Source of the DNA: Anisodus tanguticus
Taxonomy: Eukaryota > Streptophyta > Magnoliopsida > Solanales > Solanaceae
NCBI GenBank assembly: GCA_034509755.1
Contig: CM067543.1
Span: 52,818,653-52,882,652 of the forward strand
DNA: 64,000 nucleotides
Direction of reading: 5' to 3'
Shown here: one piece after another, positions 44,143 to 54,160 of the stretch
How the letters are laid out: every line of letters begins with the position of its first letter
How positions within the stretch are numbered: position 1 is the first letter of the stretch
Notes under the pieces: generated by a model
The model's database searches: none
Seen by the model: only the letters and a program-made list of their open reading frames with translations
What the model was told of the DNA's origin: nothing
Made by a program: the position numbers and the translations under genes

Positions 44143-45568
44143 TTTTGGAAAAGGGTATATTTGCCCTACGTTAAAGTACGAGGTCAAATATGCGATTTCC
44201 GTTAGCAAAATTGTTATATTTGCCCTTTGTTGACGGAAAATCTCACGTGGATGTCACATGTGATCCACGTGGAGGATGGGACCCACCTTCGTCTTCAATA
44301 GGCTCCACCGTCAGAGCTTCGACCAACAGGCTCCGGCGAACCCCTCTCCACAGCCACCACCACGCCACTGCCTCACCGCCTTCTCCTTCTACTCCCTTCG
44401 TTCTCCCCCCCCCCCACCCCACACACACACTGCTCCGGAAACAACACCAAACAACCATAACAACACAATGCAATAGTTAACAATCATCCAAACAAGAGCT
44501 ACAATAGTAAAATTAAATCTATCATTCCAAACAACCATAACAACACAATACAATAGTTAGGGCTTGGTGCAGAAGAAGGCAAATATGACCTTTTTTCTTA
44601 TATTGCTTAATTAGATCTGTCATCTTCATTATTGGATTGCGATTTGTTCACTTTTTGAGATCTAGTTAATCACTGTTTATTCAATTTCTTCTTTTTTCCT
44701 TATTTCTTATGTTTATGCTTCAGTGGGTTTTCAATATTTTGGTGGATCAATGATAAATGCATCAACTTTCAAATGAATCTGCTTCAGTGCCATTGGAACG
44801 AATTTTGATCGTTTCAAGTTAAATTGCGGGAAAAAATCAATCTTTTGAGATCTGGAATATCACAATCCCTTTTGAGGATGAAGCAAGAAATTCCTTCAAC
44901 TATTCGCACAAAGATTGAGCAATAGCGCCTTTCCGGTGATTGTATTCTGCTTGTAGATTGTTTGAGAATTTCAATGGAAAATTCAAGGTAAATAATGATT
45001 CACAAGATCAAGATTTTCAGCTAGAAGGGGTTAAAAATATAACATTTGGGCAGTCAAGTTGTGGATAATTTTAGGGATCTGAGATAATCTTGGGGTTTTA
45101 AGTTTGATACATTCGTAATGCGATTTCATTGGAGGAGTATTTATGACTTCCTGCAAGCCATTGCTGTCATCATCTGAGCCTTCTTCTGCACCAAGCCCTA
45201 ATCATCATAATGACTCGTCATTAGGGTATGCTCGTTGAGGGTGTGACTGCTCCGGTTCACCGGAGTTGGAGCTCCTCACCGGAGCAGTGGGGGTGGGGGG
45301 GAGAACGGAGGGAGTAGAAGGAGAAGGCGGTGAGGCTGTGGTGTGGTGGTGGATGTGGAGAGAGGTTCGCCGGAGCCTGGTGTCGAAGCTCCGGCGGCGG
45401 TGGTTGTTGAAGACGAACGTGGGTCACACCATCCACGTGGATCAAATGTGTCATACACGTGTGATTTTCCGTCAACAAAGGACAAATATAACAAATTTGC
45501 TAACGTAAATGACATATTTGACCCCATACTTTAATGGAGAGCAAATATAACATTTTCCCCTTCCTAAA
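44143..45568. mobile_element. 1.4-kb foldback element with 330-bp arms
   Basis: Left arm about 44143-44450 and right arm about 45245-45568 are inverse, including AAATATGCGATTTCCGTTAG / CTAACGTAAATGACATATTT, TTGTTGACGGAAAATCTCAC / GTGATTTTCCGTCAACAA, and the GC-rich block CTCACCGCCTTCTCCTTCTA / TAGAAGGAGAAGGCGGTGAG. Further in, a perfect 23-bp inverse pair lies at 44558-44580 and 45178-45200. Short proline- or arginine-rich open frames in the arms are reading artefacts of the GC-rich block. Confidence 0.88.
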
Positions 45569-46344
45569 ATGGTGGTCTTTAATTTTTATCTTTCGCTGTT
45601 TTGCCGCAATATAATTTAGATTTAGCAATATATAATTTATGTTTAACTTCAACATATATATTATAATATTTACATGAATTATACCGAATAAGAAAAAAAA
45701 TTAATACTCAACATAATTAGAAAAATGCATAATAAGAGATTTCGCTCAGCATAAATTTATGTTTAATTTCGGCATATGTGTCATAATAATATCCGTACAA
45801 TTATGCCGAACAAGACAAAATTTTCAGCATTCTACATAATCTAAAAATTACTATAAAATTTATGTCGCTTAACTTAATTTCTACAGAATCGAGTGAGATA
45901 AAAATTTAATTTTTGAAGACACAAAAAACAATGCGTTTTAAGGAAAACCGTGCAAGAACATGCTTTTTCTGTTTCGATAGTCTTTTGGGCTTTATATTTT
46001 TGGGTTATGTCTCCAGGGGGGCTTCTAAGTTCTAAGTATGGGCCCAAGACCAAGACTAAATTCAGAAGCTGGACCCCAAATTGATTTACTCGAATCCAGT
46101 TTCATAATAATCAATGATCTTCATGTGAAAATTTGCCATTTTGAAATAAAATTATTAAATTTTGGTGTGGTTTTATAATTTTATGGACATATGTGATTTA
46201 GTATACAATTGGGCACTTGTCAATTGCCATCAATGTCAAAGATGTATATAAAGTTATAAACTCAACAAGCCGTAACTCCAGACCTGGAATGTCTCTTGCT
46301 GACTCGCATCCAACTCATTGTTACTGCCATGTGTTATATACTAC
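45569..46344. other. AT-rich spacer
   Basis: No gene recognised. Contains two diverged copies of a segment with ATAATTTATGTTTAACTTC (about 45628 and 45760), again likely repeat-derived. Confidence 0.4.
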
Positions 46345-46704
46345 TCCTTGATTTGACAACACTATGTTCATTTTTGCCTGCTTTATATGACACACTTATA
46401 TTGCGCAATTTTTACATGCGCAAAATATGAGTTTTCGAAATGACATCCTTGATTTGACAATACTATGTTCACTTTTGACCGCTTTATATGACATTTATAT
46501 TGAGTAACTTTTACATGCGCAAAATATGAGTTTTCGAAATTACATCCTTGATTTGACAACACTATGCTCGTTTTTTACCGCTTATATGACACACTTATAT
46601 TGCACAATATTTGACATCCTTGGTTTGATAACACTATGCTCGCTTTTGCTCCCTTTATATGACACAATTATATTGCACAACTTTTACATGCGCAAAATAT
46701 GACA
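46345..46704. repeat. Four-unit ~100-bp tandem array
   Basis: Units start at 46345, 46446, 46545 and 46617, each opening TCCTTGATTTGACAACACTA and, except the shortened third, containing TTTTACATGCGCAAAATATG. Unit lengths are about 101, 99, 72 and 88 bp. It lies just outside the Mutator-like coding region, where subterminal arrays would be expected. Confidence 0.9.
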
Positions 46705-46801
46705 CTTATATAACCGAATTTTTATATAACTCGATTGGTTAAGAACTTTTATGTAACTCATTTGGTTTAAAAAACTCACATTTTAAAAATGCTTAGAAAT
46801 C

Positions 46802-47608
46802 TTACATTCAACAGTTGGTTCAGAAATACACAAAAAAGGTGAGGTTAGATCAAGAAGGCCTCATGGTAGAATAAAAACAAACACAAACACAATTAAATCA
46901 TATTTTGAAAAAGAGATATTAGGATGTTACATGAATTTATCGGATGAAAAATGATATGATGTTCTTCGTCCCTTTGAAAATCAACCAATTTATATCAATG
47001 TTGATTTAAAAGTTGTTGGACATATAATTGAGAGTGACGCACTATCCTCAAAACCCGAAGTAGCTATAATTTGGGGTGAAAAGCTTAAATGGGTTCAATT
47101 ATATTCGAAAAGGTGTGATTATGAGGTATTATGTCGTTGCCATAGTTTAGTTGTGCCACAAACATTGCCTGATATATATCAGACCTCCAAATACAAGGAT
47201 GAACCATTGGTTATCCAACACTTGATGAAATAAATTTCAGAAATGCAGAAAGCACTAGATATGTATCATGCTTTGGACGATCTTAATTTTGCAGGAGCGG
47301 ATGAAGAAGATGATTGGACACTGTTAGAAAATAAAAATCTTCATCGAGACTCTTCTTATCCAGTTTATCCAATAATTCAAGAATGGATAGGTCTTCCAAA
47401 ATATTTACCACAAACATTAGATTATGGAGTGCCATATTATTGTGTTAACCAATTGAGTTCTCCTAATGATTATAGTTGGGATCTAGACTACAACTAGGAT
47501 GATGGAGAAAGAAATTAAGGGGAAGAAGATGGAGAAAGAAGACGACGACGAGGTGGCTCCAGTAAGCGACGAAGATTAAATTATTTTTCTAATTTTTGTA
47601 TGTTATGA
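46802..47608 (+). pseudogene. Unrecognised gene convergent with MULE transposase
   Basis: One reading frame runs about 265 codons and is broken only by four stop codons (TGA near 46948, TAA near 47231, TAG near 47495 and TAA near 47516), with no frameshift visible. Readable parts: EVRSRRPHGRIKTNTNTIK (basic N-side), PFENQPIYINVDLKVVGHII, KPEVAIIWGEKLKWVQLYSK, LPDIYQTSKYKDEPLVI, then an acidic EEDDWTLLENKN, PIIQEWIGLPKYLPQTLDYG, and a basic end ERRRRRGGSSKRRRLN like a nuclear localisation signal. I do not recognise the family. It ends about 170 bp from the stop of the Mutator-like transposase on the other strand, the tail-to-tail layout seen for mudrA and mudrB of maize MuDR. It could be an accessory gene of the element or a captured host gene. 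Confidence 0.55.
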
Positions 47609-47775
47609 AAAAATTCAATAGAATTTTCTTGATGATAAAATGTCTAATTCAAGATGTTTCATTAATAAAAATTACATCATTCATTACAAGAAGAAAAATA
47701 CTTAAGATTCATAATTCAAGACAATTCGAATGCATCAAAAAGAATTAAAATACATTCATAAAATCATAAGGTTCT

Positions 47776-50700
47776 TCAACCACGAGAGGCTCTTCCACTG
47801 CGAGAGGTTCTTCCACCACCATAGGTACTTGCACCACCACGGCCCCGTAGGTTACACAAACGTTTATCATGGCCAAACTCCTTACACGTCGAGCACCTTT
47901 GAGAGTATATCCTATCCGGAACATCCATTTGATTGAGAATTCTAATTTGTGCATTAACACGCAATTTACGAATATACTCCTTGTTAGCAATCATTGAAAA
48001 TGGCTCATTTGGCCAATAAACTTGATCATCAAATGGGTAGAAATGATCGGTATACGCTTTAAAATAACTTTTTATGTTGTATTCCAATGCCACATAATCT
48101 GATACTATTTTTCAATTTCCTCAAAACACTTGATGGCATGAGAACACAGCATGTGGTATGATTTCCACTTACTACAACTACATGTTCTCGTCATCTCATA
48201 AACGGTATGAATGTTGCATCCCCGACCTTGTTAAGAACATGTCTTGACTTCAAACACACGTTCAACATGGTTATACTCTACCATCTTGTGTAGCTCACAT
48301 TTTTTCCTAGGACACAAATATTTTTGCAGTATTTGACATCCATTTTTCACTATTTTCTAATATGGCTTTTGGCATGTTTTGTTCTATCCACAAACGGCTT
48401 CACAACTTGCTTGGAAGTCATTCTCACCGTTGCAGTAACAGACAACCCCCGTGCAGATTTTAGCAAACCATTAAATGGCTTCGATCTGTTTGTTGTTAGC
48501 ATCCCCATCTTCTGCCTTCATCCGTATATAATATTCATTTGTCAACGTCGAATACCTTCAACCAATCATATGTTTTCTGCTTCACTACCTTGATCATCTC
48601 CATTCGTACAAGAAACATTTTTTCTTGATGTTTTATTGCAAAATTACCCACATCAATTTATTTAGTGTGATATTTTTAAAGGTACTTGCTTGTGATTATG
48701 CTTTGTCTTGAGCTGAGGGTCTCCCGGAAACAGCGGCTCTACCTACCAAGGTGGAGGTAAGGTATGTATACACTCTACCCTCTCCGGACCCCACGGTATG
48801 GGATTTCACTAGGTATGTTGTTGATATTTTTAAAGGTCGTTAGGCAATTTGCCTTTATGTGCCTTAAATAAAAGCAATGGTAAGCAAAGGGATGCTATCA
48901 CCCCTCCAAACGAAACATATTGTTTAAGATGTCGTAATTTCGATCAGATAGCACGTATATGCCCATATGATCCTTAATAACATATCACCTAATATATGTA
49001 AAAAATATCCCTCATGTATCGTTGCTCTCGTTAGCGGCAATGGAAAAAGCAAGAGGAAATATTGACATCCATTTCTACTGAAATCAGTAGCTTGATGTCG
49101 TATATCTTATACACATGCGTGTCATCTATGGATATGACTGGCCGGTAATGAGCAAAACCATCAATGCATGATTTGGATGTATAAAACACAAAATTGAAGA
49201 TATTACCGACCACATCATATTGGGGTGTTGAGCTTCCACTCTACAACAGTACCAGGATTGAATTTTTGTAGAACTGCCATATACCTCGGTAACTGCTGGA
49301 AAGACCCCTCCCAGATACCATAAATCATCTAAAAAATGTGTCTATGTCTGATATATCCATTTCTCTTGCTTATCGTTTTATGATATACTCTCTCAACATT
49401 TCTAATGCAATCTGTGATGGGGAACCTGAACAAGTTTAAACAAACAACATTTAGCAATGATAATTTAATTTATGTCAAAATTATGATGAACTTGGTCAAA
49501 TAAGGTACCTTGGGGTTTCAGCAATGTCGGTAAGTAACACTTGAGCAATCATATTTGTATTTAAATTAAAATGATATGCTCGATTCTCTTCCATATCATA
49601 AGTGTAACGTGGGTGAAATTTTATGATAGTCCACATACTATCATAAGTACAATACCCCGAAGCATGCATTGACAACATTGATGCTCTCGTCTGGAAACTA
49701 GTCTCCACATCTTTCGGGTTGAATCATCAACCCTAAACTCCATAATTTATTTGAATTATAAACTTTGACCCCCTTTGCAATGCCTTTTTGATTCAAACAT
49801 CATGTCTTTTGCAATGTGAAATTCATCATTTACAAGATTGTCCGGTTCTTTTCACAATTTTTGGCGAATTGGATTATCTTATCTGGTGAAGACAAATGTA
49901 TCAGAGCGACCTTGAAGATTGTCAAGAAATAAAATCACGTCAGAATGCCACTGAATTAAGCTTTCTGCCATCGTCTCGTGCTGGTGAATTGGGCTTCCTG
50001 CCAGCGATTCTTGCTGGTGTGCCCGACTTTGCATCATTTCTACTAAATGTTGTTCATGTCTATGAGGATGAACATCAACCTCATTGTCTAATATATGTAC
50101 GTCATCATCATAGGATACCTCTGCATTCGGTATATAATTGCTTTCACTCGATGATGTTTCTATATGATTTGGATAATCATCACCATCTAGTAAAGGCCTC
50201 TTCCTACACGAATAATAGGTAATATATTTTAAATACCAACATCAAAATGTATATGAATTATTTAATATCAAGGTGATGAACCTACCGAAAATGATCAATA
50301 TTGTCAGGTTTTGAAGAAAGATCAACTACACCGAAATCAATGTTTGGTACCATTGGCGAGTTTTGTGAATAATTTTCACTACAAAAGCAGTTCAAGTATT
50401 GTAAATACTAAACATCAAAATACTTATATTATTAATTAATAAAAAGTATACCTACCGATAATAATCAACTGCACCGAACTGAGATGATTGCCCAATATTA
50501 CTCATATCAGGTGTATAGCCCTTAAAAAGATACAAACAATATTACTATTACCATGCGTATAAAAACATGTGCTACTACACAAAATAATTATTTATCAATT
50601 TCCCCTGTAATTTTGATTAAATTGATGGCTTAGAGTTTTCAGCGGCACTTGACCACTCAAAATGTCTCAATAAGAACCCATGTCCATATAAGTGTTACCT

Positions 50701-51112
50701 TGAATAGGCTGGACTTGAGGGACTTCCTAACGAGTCGTGGCAAGACTTCACTACGATTGTGAAGTATCTTTTCAACATACATTTCAAGAACATTGAGGGT
50801 GATTAACCCCCTATATTCTTCTGGGGCCCTCAAATATTCCCTCAAAGACTCATCATCAATGATATCCCACTCCCCATAAAGCACTAAACCTTGCGGTGCA
50901 ATGGATATTGGATATCTGCCTATTACAGATAATCCATACTCACGCTTACTTTTTCATTCTTTTGTGTATGAAATTGAGTAATATTTCATAATCTAAGGTA
51001 GTTGAAAACTTAACATGGTATTATGGTGGAATACTGTAACAAACAATATTATTATCATGAAGAATCTCTCAATCCCAAAATAAAGAAACCTTAACAGTTG
51101 AAGGAGGAGATG
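47776..51112 (-). pseudogene. Mutator-like (MULE) transposase, inactivated
   Basis: Minus-strand parts in order: a start MASPPSTVKVSLFWD at 51112; YGEWDIIDDESLREYLRAPE and GLITLNVLEMYVEKI (50884-50760); short segments with DMSNIGQSSQFGAVDYY and IDFGVVDLSSKPDNIDHF; the MuDR DNA-binding region with WEFRVDDSTRKMW and WTIIKFHPRYTYDMEENRAY (about 49760-49560); a DDE-side motif HYRPVISIDDTHVY (about 49150); LLKSARGLSVTATVRMTSKQ (about 48500-48400); a SWIM zinc finger CSCSKWKSYHMLCSHAIKCF (about 48200-48120); and a C-terminal knuckle CSTCKEFGHDKRLC. Frameshifts, stops and a 139-bp RTE insertion (48684-48822) inactivate it. Terminal inverted repeats were not identified. Confidence 0.88.
48684..48822 (+). 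mobile_element. RTE LINE tail inserted in MULE transposase
   Basis: A 139-bp piece containing TTGAGCTGAGGGTCTCCCGG, CTACCTACCAAGGTGGAGG and GGATTTCACTAGGTATGTTG, the conserved 3' tail of Solanaceae RTE elements, flanked by perfect 15-bp duplications GATATTTTTAAAGGT (48669-48683 and 48823-48837). Confidence 0.92.
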
Positions 51113-51600
51113 CCATTTTTTTATGAACTTTGGAGTTGAATTTTTTTTTCAAGAATTTGAAAAGAAGATGACTTAAACTTATAAAATGAATGAGTCTTTA
51201 TCTCATCCAAAATTCATATTAAATAGAAAAATGAATGAGTTGTCATATTGTCATGTCAAATCAAGTACAAATGTGTAGATGAATAATTGATGGTAAAATA
51301 CAATAATTTATTGCAATTGAACTAAAAGTGAACATTTACGTGGACTTCTAGGGTAAAATAATACATCATATTGTGCATGAATTTTTGCGCAAAAAAACTT
51401 AATCACGTCGTTAACCGTTAAGTCATTTTGCACAGGAAATTCTGGCACAAAAAGTCGTATTGCAACTTTTTTTAGTGGGTATTTTAAATCAAAATTCACT
51501 TTGTGGGTCAATTAAGTTGTGGACTCCACATAAATTTGGACAGAGGGGTAATATTTATTTGCTAGTAATCGTGTAAGTTTCCCTTTACCTAATTTGTGCA
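51113..51600. other. Spacer upstream of MULE transposase
   Basis: No gene. AT-rich; expected to hold the 5' end and terminus of the Mutator-like element, but I could not find a matching inverse sequence at the left side near 46.3-46.8 kb. Confidence 0.4.
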
Positions 51601-51624
51601 CAAATACATACGTGGGTGTGACTA

Positions 51625-51730
51625 AGATGGGCCAAAATATGGTGAAGAACCCAAACAGCTGATAAATAAAGTCCAGCCCAAACTGACTAGGGCTCTATTA
51701 TTTCCACCGTCACTTTGCCCTTATAAATGC
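51625..51730 (+). promoter_or_regulatory. Promoter of the snoRNA cluster
   Basis: A site-II-like TGGGCC at about 51629, a GCCCA at about 51674, a telo-box-like TAGGGCT at about 51689 and a TATA element TTATAAATG at 51721. This combination is characteristic of plant snoRNA and ribosomal-protein promoters. Transcription would start near 51750. Confidence 0.6.
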
Positions 51731-51932
51731 AGCCACCACAGCTTTCGAACCTCAATCTGTAACACGATAGATTTTTACAGCATAAACTTGCTTATAATTA
51801 TCTTTTGTTTATTTCGTCTCTTTTATGATCTTAATTCATATATGGAGGCAAATTTATTTAATCATGTTTTTTATGTTTGTTTTCCAATTGCTTTTTCCCT
51901 TTCTATGTTATGTTTTTAATGCCATCTTAATT

Positions 51933-52020
51933 TTATCTCTGATGATGATCAAAAATATAACTTTCGTTCTTCCGAGATTAACCATGCGGAAAGTTATGGA
52001 GACCTGAACTGAAGAGATAA
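51933..52020 (+). ncRNA. C/D-box snoRNA, copy 1 (18S guide, U59/snR54-like)
   Basis: Terminal stem TTATCTCT / AGAGATAA encloses C box ATGATGA (51942-51948) and D box CTGA (52009-52012). Upstream of a degenerate D' box (CCGA, 51972-51975) the 13-nt AACTTTCGTTCTT (51959-51971) is perfectly complementary to the conserved 18S rRNA segment AAGAACGAAAGTT, the target region of yeast snR54 and human U59. By the box-plus-five rule the modified base would be the second A of the GAA just before CG. The other possible guide, TGGAGACCT before D, could pair with a large-subunit sequence. Confidence 0.82.
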
Positions 52021-52234
52021 ATATATATTCTTTCACACAATTTATTTACAATTTTATATTATCAATATCTTTTTTTTAACTGAAGGAGACCCCGGTAGTA
52101 ACTGGGAAAGTCCATGTCACCAGATATTTAAGCACAATCTCTAAAGACCGCATACTTTAGATCTTTGTGGTGTGACCCATCTTTGAATTTGCGTATAAAA
52201 TTAGCTTAGTGCATTAGGCTGTTCTTTAATATTT

Positions 52235-52322
52235 TGTCTCTTATGATGAACAAATATATAACTTTCGTTCTTCTGAGATTTTAACCATGTGGAAAGTTAT
52301 GGAGACCTGAACTGAAGAGACA
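52235..52322 (+). ncRNA. C/D-box snoRNA, copy 2 (18S guide, U59/snR54-like)
   Basis: A paralogue of copy 1: stem TGTCTCT / AGAGACA, C box ATGATGA (52243-52249), intact D' box CTGA (52273-52276) directly after the same 13-nt guide AACTTTCGTTCTT, and D box CTGA (52312-52315). Compensatory changes in the stem relative to copy 1 support a conserved RNA structure. Confidence 0.88.
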
Positions 52323-52411
52323 AATACATCATTTGCTATTAAATTTGATTTTTATAACTGTTGGATGTTTTTTAGTTGGCTAATTGAATTTGTTTTGAGG
52401 GGTCTTATTTT

Positions 52412-52494
52412 TGTCTTCTAATGAAGATCATTGGAAACATTTCCTGATATTAAATCATGTTGAAAAATCTTTGGAGACTTGAGCTGAAGAGTCA
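52412..52494 (+). ncRNA. C/D-box snoRNA, third member of cluster
   Basis: C box ATGAAGA (52421-52427), D' box CTGA (52444-52447) after CATTGGAAACATTTC, and D box CTGA (52484-52487) after TCTTTGGAGACTTGAG. The D-side shares TGGAGACYTGAR with copies 1 and 2, suggesting common descent with a changed D' guide. The D' target was not identified. The terminal stem (GTCTTC / GAAGAGTC) is weaker. Confidence 0.72.
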
Positions 52495-52639
52495 CTGGTA
52501 AGTTCGTTCATTCACCATTTGTTTTTGTTGTCTATTTTCTGTAGTTGTTTGGGTCTGGTTGGGTTACTTGTTCTCTGATTTTGTGGCCTTGTTTTACTAC
52601 AATTGGAACTTGATACAACACCATATTCATTTCTCAGTG

Positions 52640-53472
52640 TAGACCTTCCCAACGGTTCGGGGTCCCGACCCGACCCGAAAAATCTAGGACAAGAGTTGGC
52701 TTATAGTTGTCCTGCGAACCACCCGATTCGAAAAAACAGGAACCTGATCTTATGCAGGGTCGGGCCAGAGTCATAATATTTTATCCATCTGATCTGGTCC
52801 GATATTGACCCCGATCCATGTATTTTTTAATATAATTTATATATTTTTTCATTAATATTTATTTTGTACTTATATATTTTTGCAATTAAGAATTGATATA
52901 ATGCATATTTTTATAATATATGTATTGTTCTAATCTATATTGAGCTCGACATAAAATAAGATAAAAATGGTAGTTGATTATTAATTGTATGTTTATATTA
53001 TTAGTCGTTCAGTTAATATTACGGAAGCACAATGTACGAAGATAAAGTAGTTGTAAATTGATGAAATTTTAAATGGTTACAACTTTGCGCTTGGATTTTG
53101 TATTATTTGATTTTTTTTATTTTGCGTATTTTTTCGAGACAGCCGATTAAACAGTCATAAAGCGGTTTGACGTAGTTAATTTTTAGAAAAACGTCCATTT
53201 TCTCAATCAATTTGTGCTTTTTTTCAAATTGGTTTTTGTTTTCTTTAGTTAAGATTTCACGATATTCAATACATTTCAATGTCTAAATTTTTTGGTAATG
53301 CAGGAGTAAATGTAATGCAGGAGTAAATGCTTACTCGTGACTCGTATGGTCCTCGAAGGGTCCGAGCCATTTTGAAAAAAATAGGGCTAGGGTCGGGCCA
53401 TGGTTGGACAAGAAGAAAAAAAGCACTTGACCAGGCCCTGACCTGACCCGACCTAACCTTTGGATAGGTCTA
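52640..53472. mobile_element. hAT-like non-autonomous element
   Basis: Left end TAGACCTTCCCAACGGTT and right end, inverted, TAGACCTATCCAAAGGTT, with subterminal GACCCGACCCGA and TCGGGTCAGG arrays. Flanks TCTCAGTG and TGTGTGTG match only partly (5 of 8), so the insertion is old or the duplication is damaged. No transposase; the interior is AT-rich. Confidence 0.75.
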
Positions 53473-53489
53473 TGTGTGTGTGAGATATA

Positions 53490-53937
53490 TTGTACTCATA
53501 TTTTATTTCTACCTTGTTAAGTAGTTTGACTGTTTCAGAGAGATCTCGGTTCAAGATAGAGCATAAGCATAATCAAATCAATATCAAGAGCAAACTAAAG
53601 GAGACGGTCAGATTCAGTTAGAAAAAAATTAAACAGTATAAAGCAAAAAATGAAGTAGTAGCTAGCGCATATAAATAAGTTAAACAAAATATATTAAAGG
53701 ACATCTAAAAACATAAATTAAACTACACCGAATTATAAAGCAAAATTGTGCCTATTAGTATGATACACTAAGTGGATCTATAATACTAACACTATAACTA
53801 TTAGTTTTCAATTACAAGTATGACTATGATTGACTACCTACTACTATTCTATTCTAATATCTCTACAACCTATATCTAAGTCATGTTTTTAGTAAGTTGT
53901 GCATACGTCATATCCCGTCTAACAACCATCTTCGCTA
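53490..53937 (-). mobile_element. RTE LINE 3' end
   Basis: Reverse-oriented match to 27625-28070 of the RTE in this window: on the minus strand GTTAGACGGGATATGACGTA, CATGACTTAGATATAGG, then the 3' untranslated segment with TAATAGGCACAATTTTGCTT and ATCTTGAACCGAGATCTC. Only the last codons and tail are present. Confidence 0.8.
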
Positions 53938-54160
53938 GGCCGTAGGAGGATTGGCACCATTCAAACTTGTTAGCATTAATTGCTTTGTCATAACGTCTTC
54001 TATGTTCTCATCGGTGTGGATCTTTTGCATGTCCACACTCTCTTCTTCCACTACTTTTCGAACGAAGTGGTATTGGACCCCTATGTGATTTGTCCTTGAA
54101 TGAAAAGCCGAATTCCTTACAATGTGCAAGACACTTTGACTGTCAGAAAAAGCCAAACCT
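53938..54160 (-). pseudogene. Copia RNase H C-terminal scrap
   Basis: On the minus strand FSDSQSVLHIVRNSAFHSRT, HIGVQYHFVRKVVEEESVDM and IHTDENIEDVMTKQL match the end of a copia RNase H domain. It is about 70 codons, without the rest of the polyprotein, and joins directly to the RTE tail. Confidence 0.88.

Noticed and set aside
44190..44480. Proline/histidine-rich open frames, with counterparts at 45257-45527
   Set aside because: They are mirror images in the arms of a foldback element and overlap on both strands; no gene structure.
46802..47608. Endogenous pararetrovirus origin for the second MULE-linked frame
   Set aside because: No coat, reverse-transcriptase or movement-protein signature could be read, and it is embedded next to a MULE transposase.
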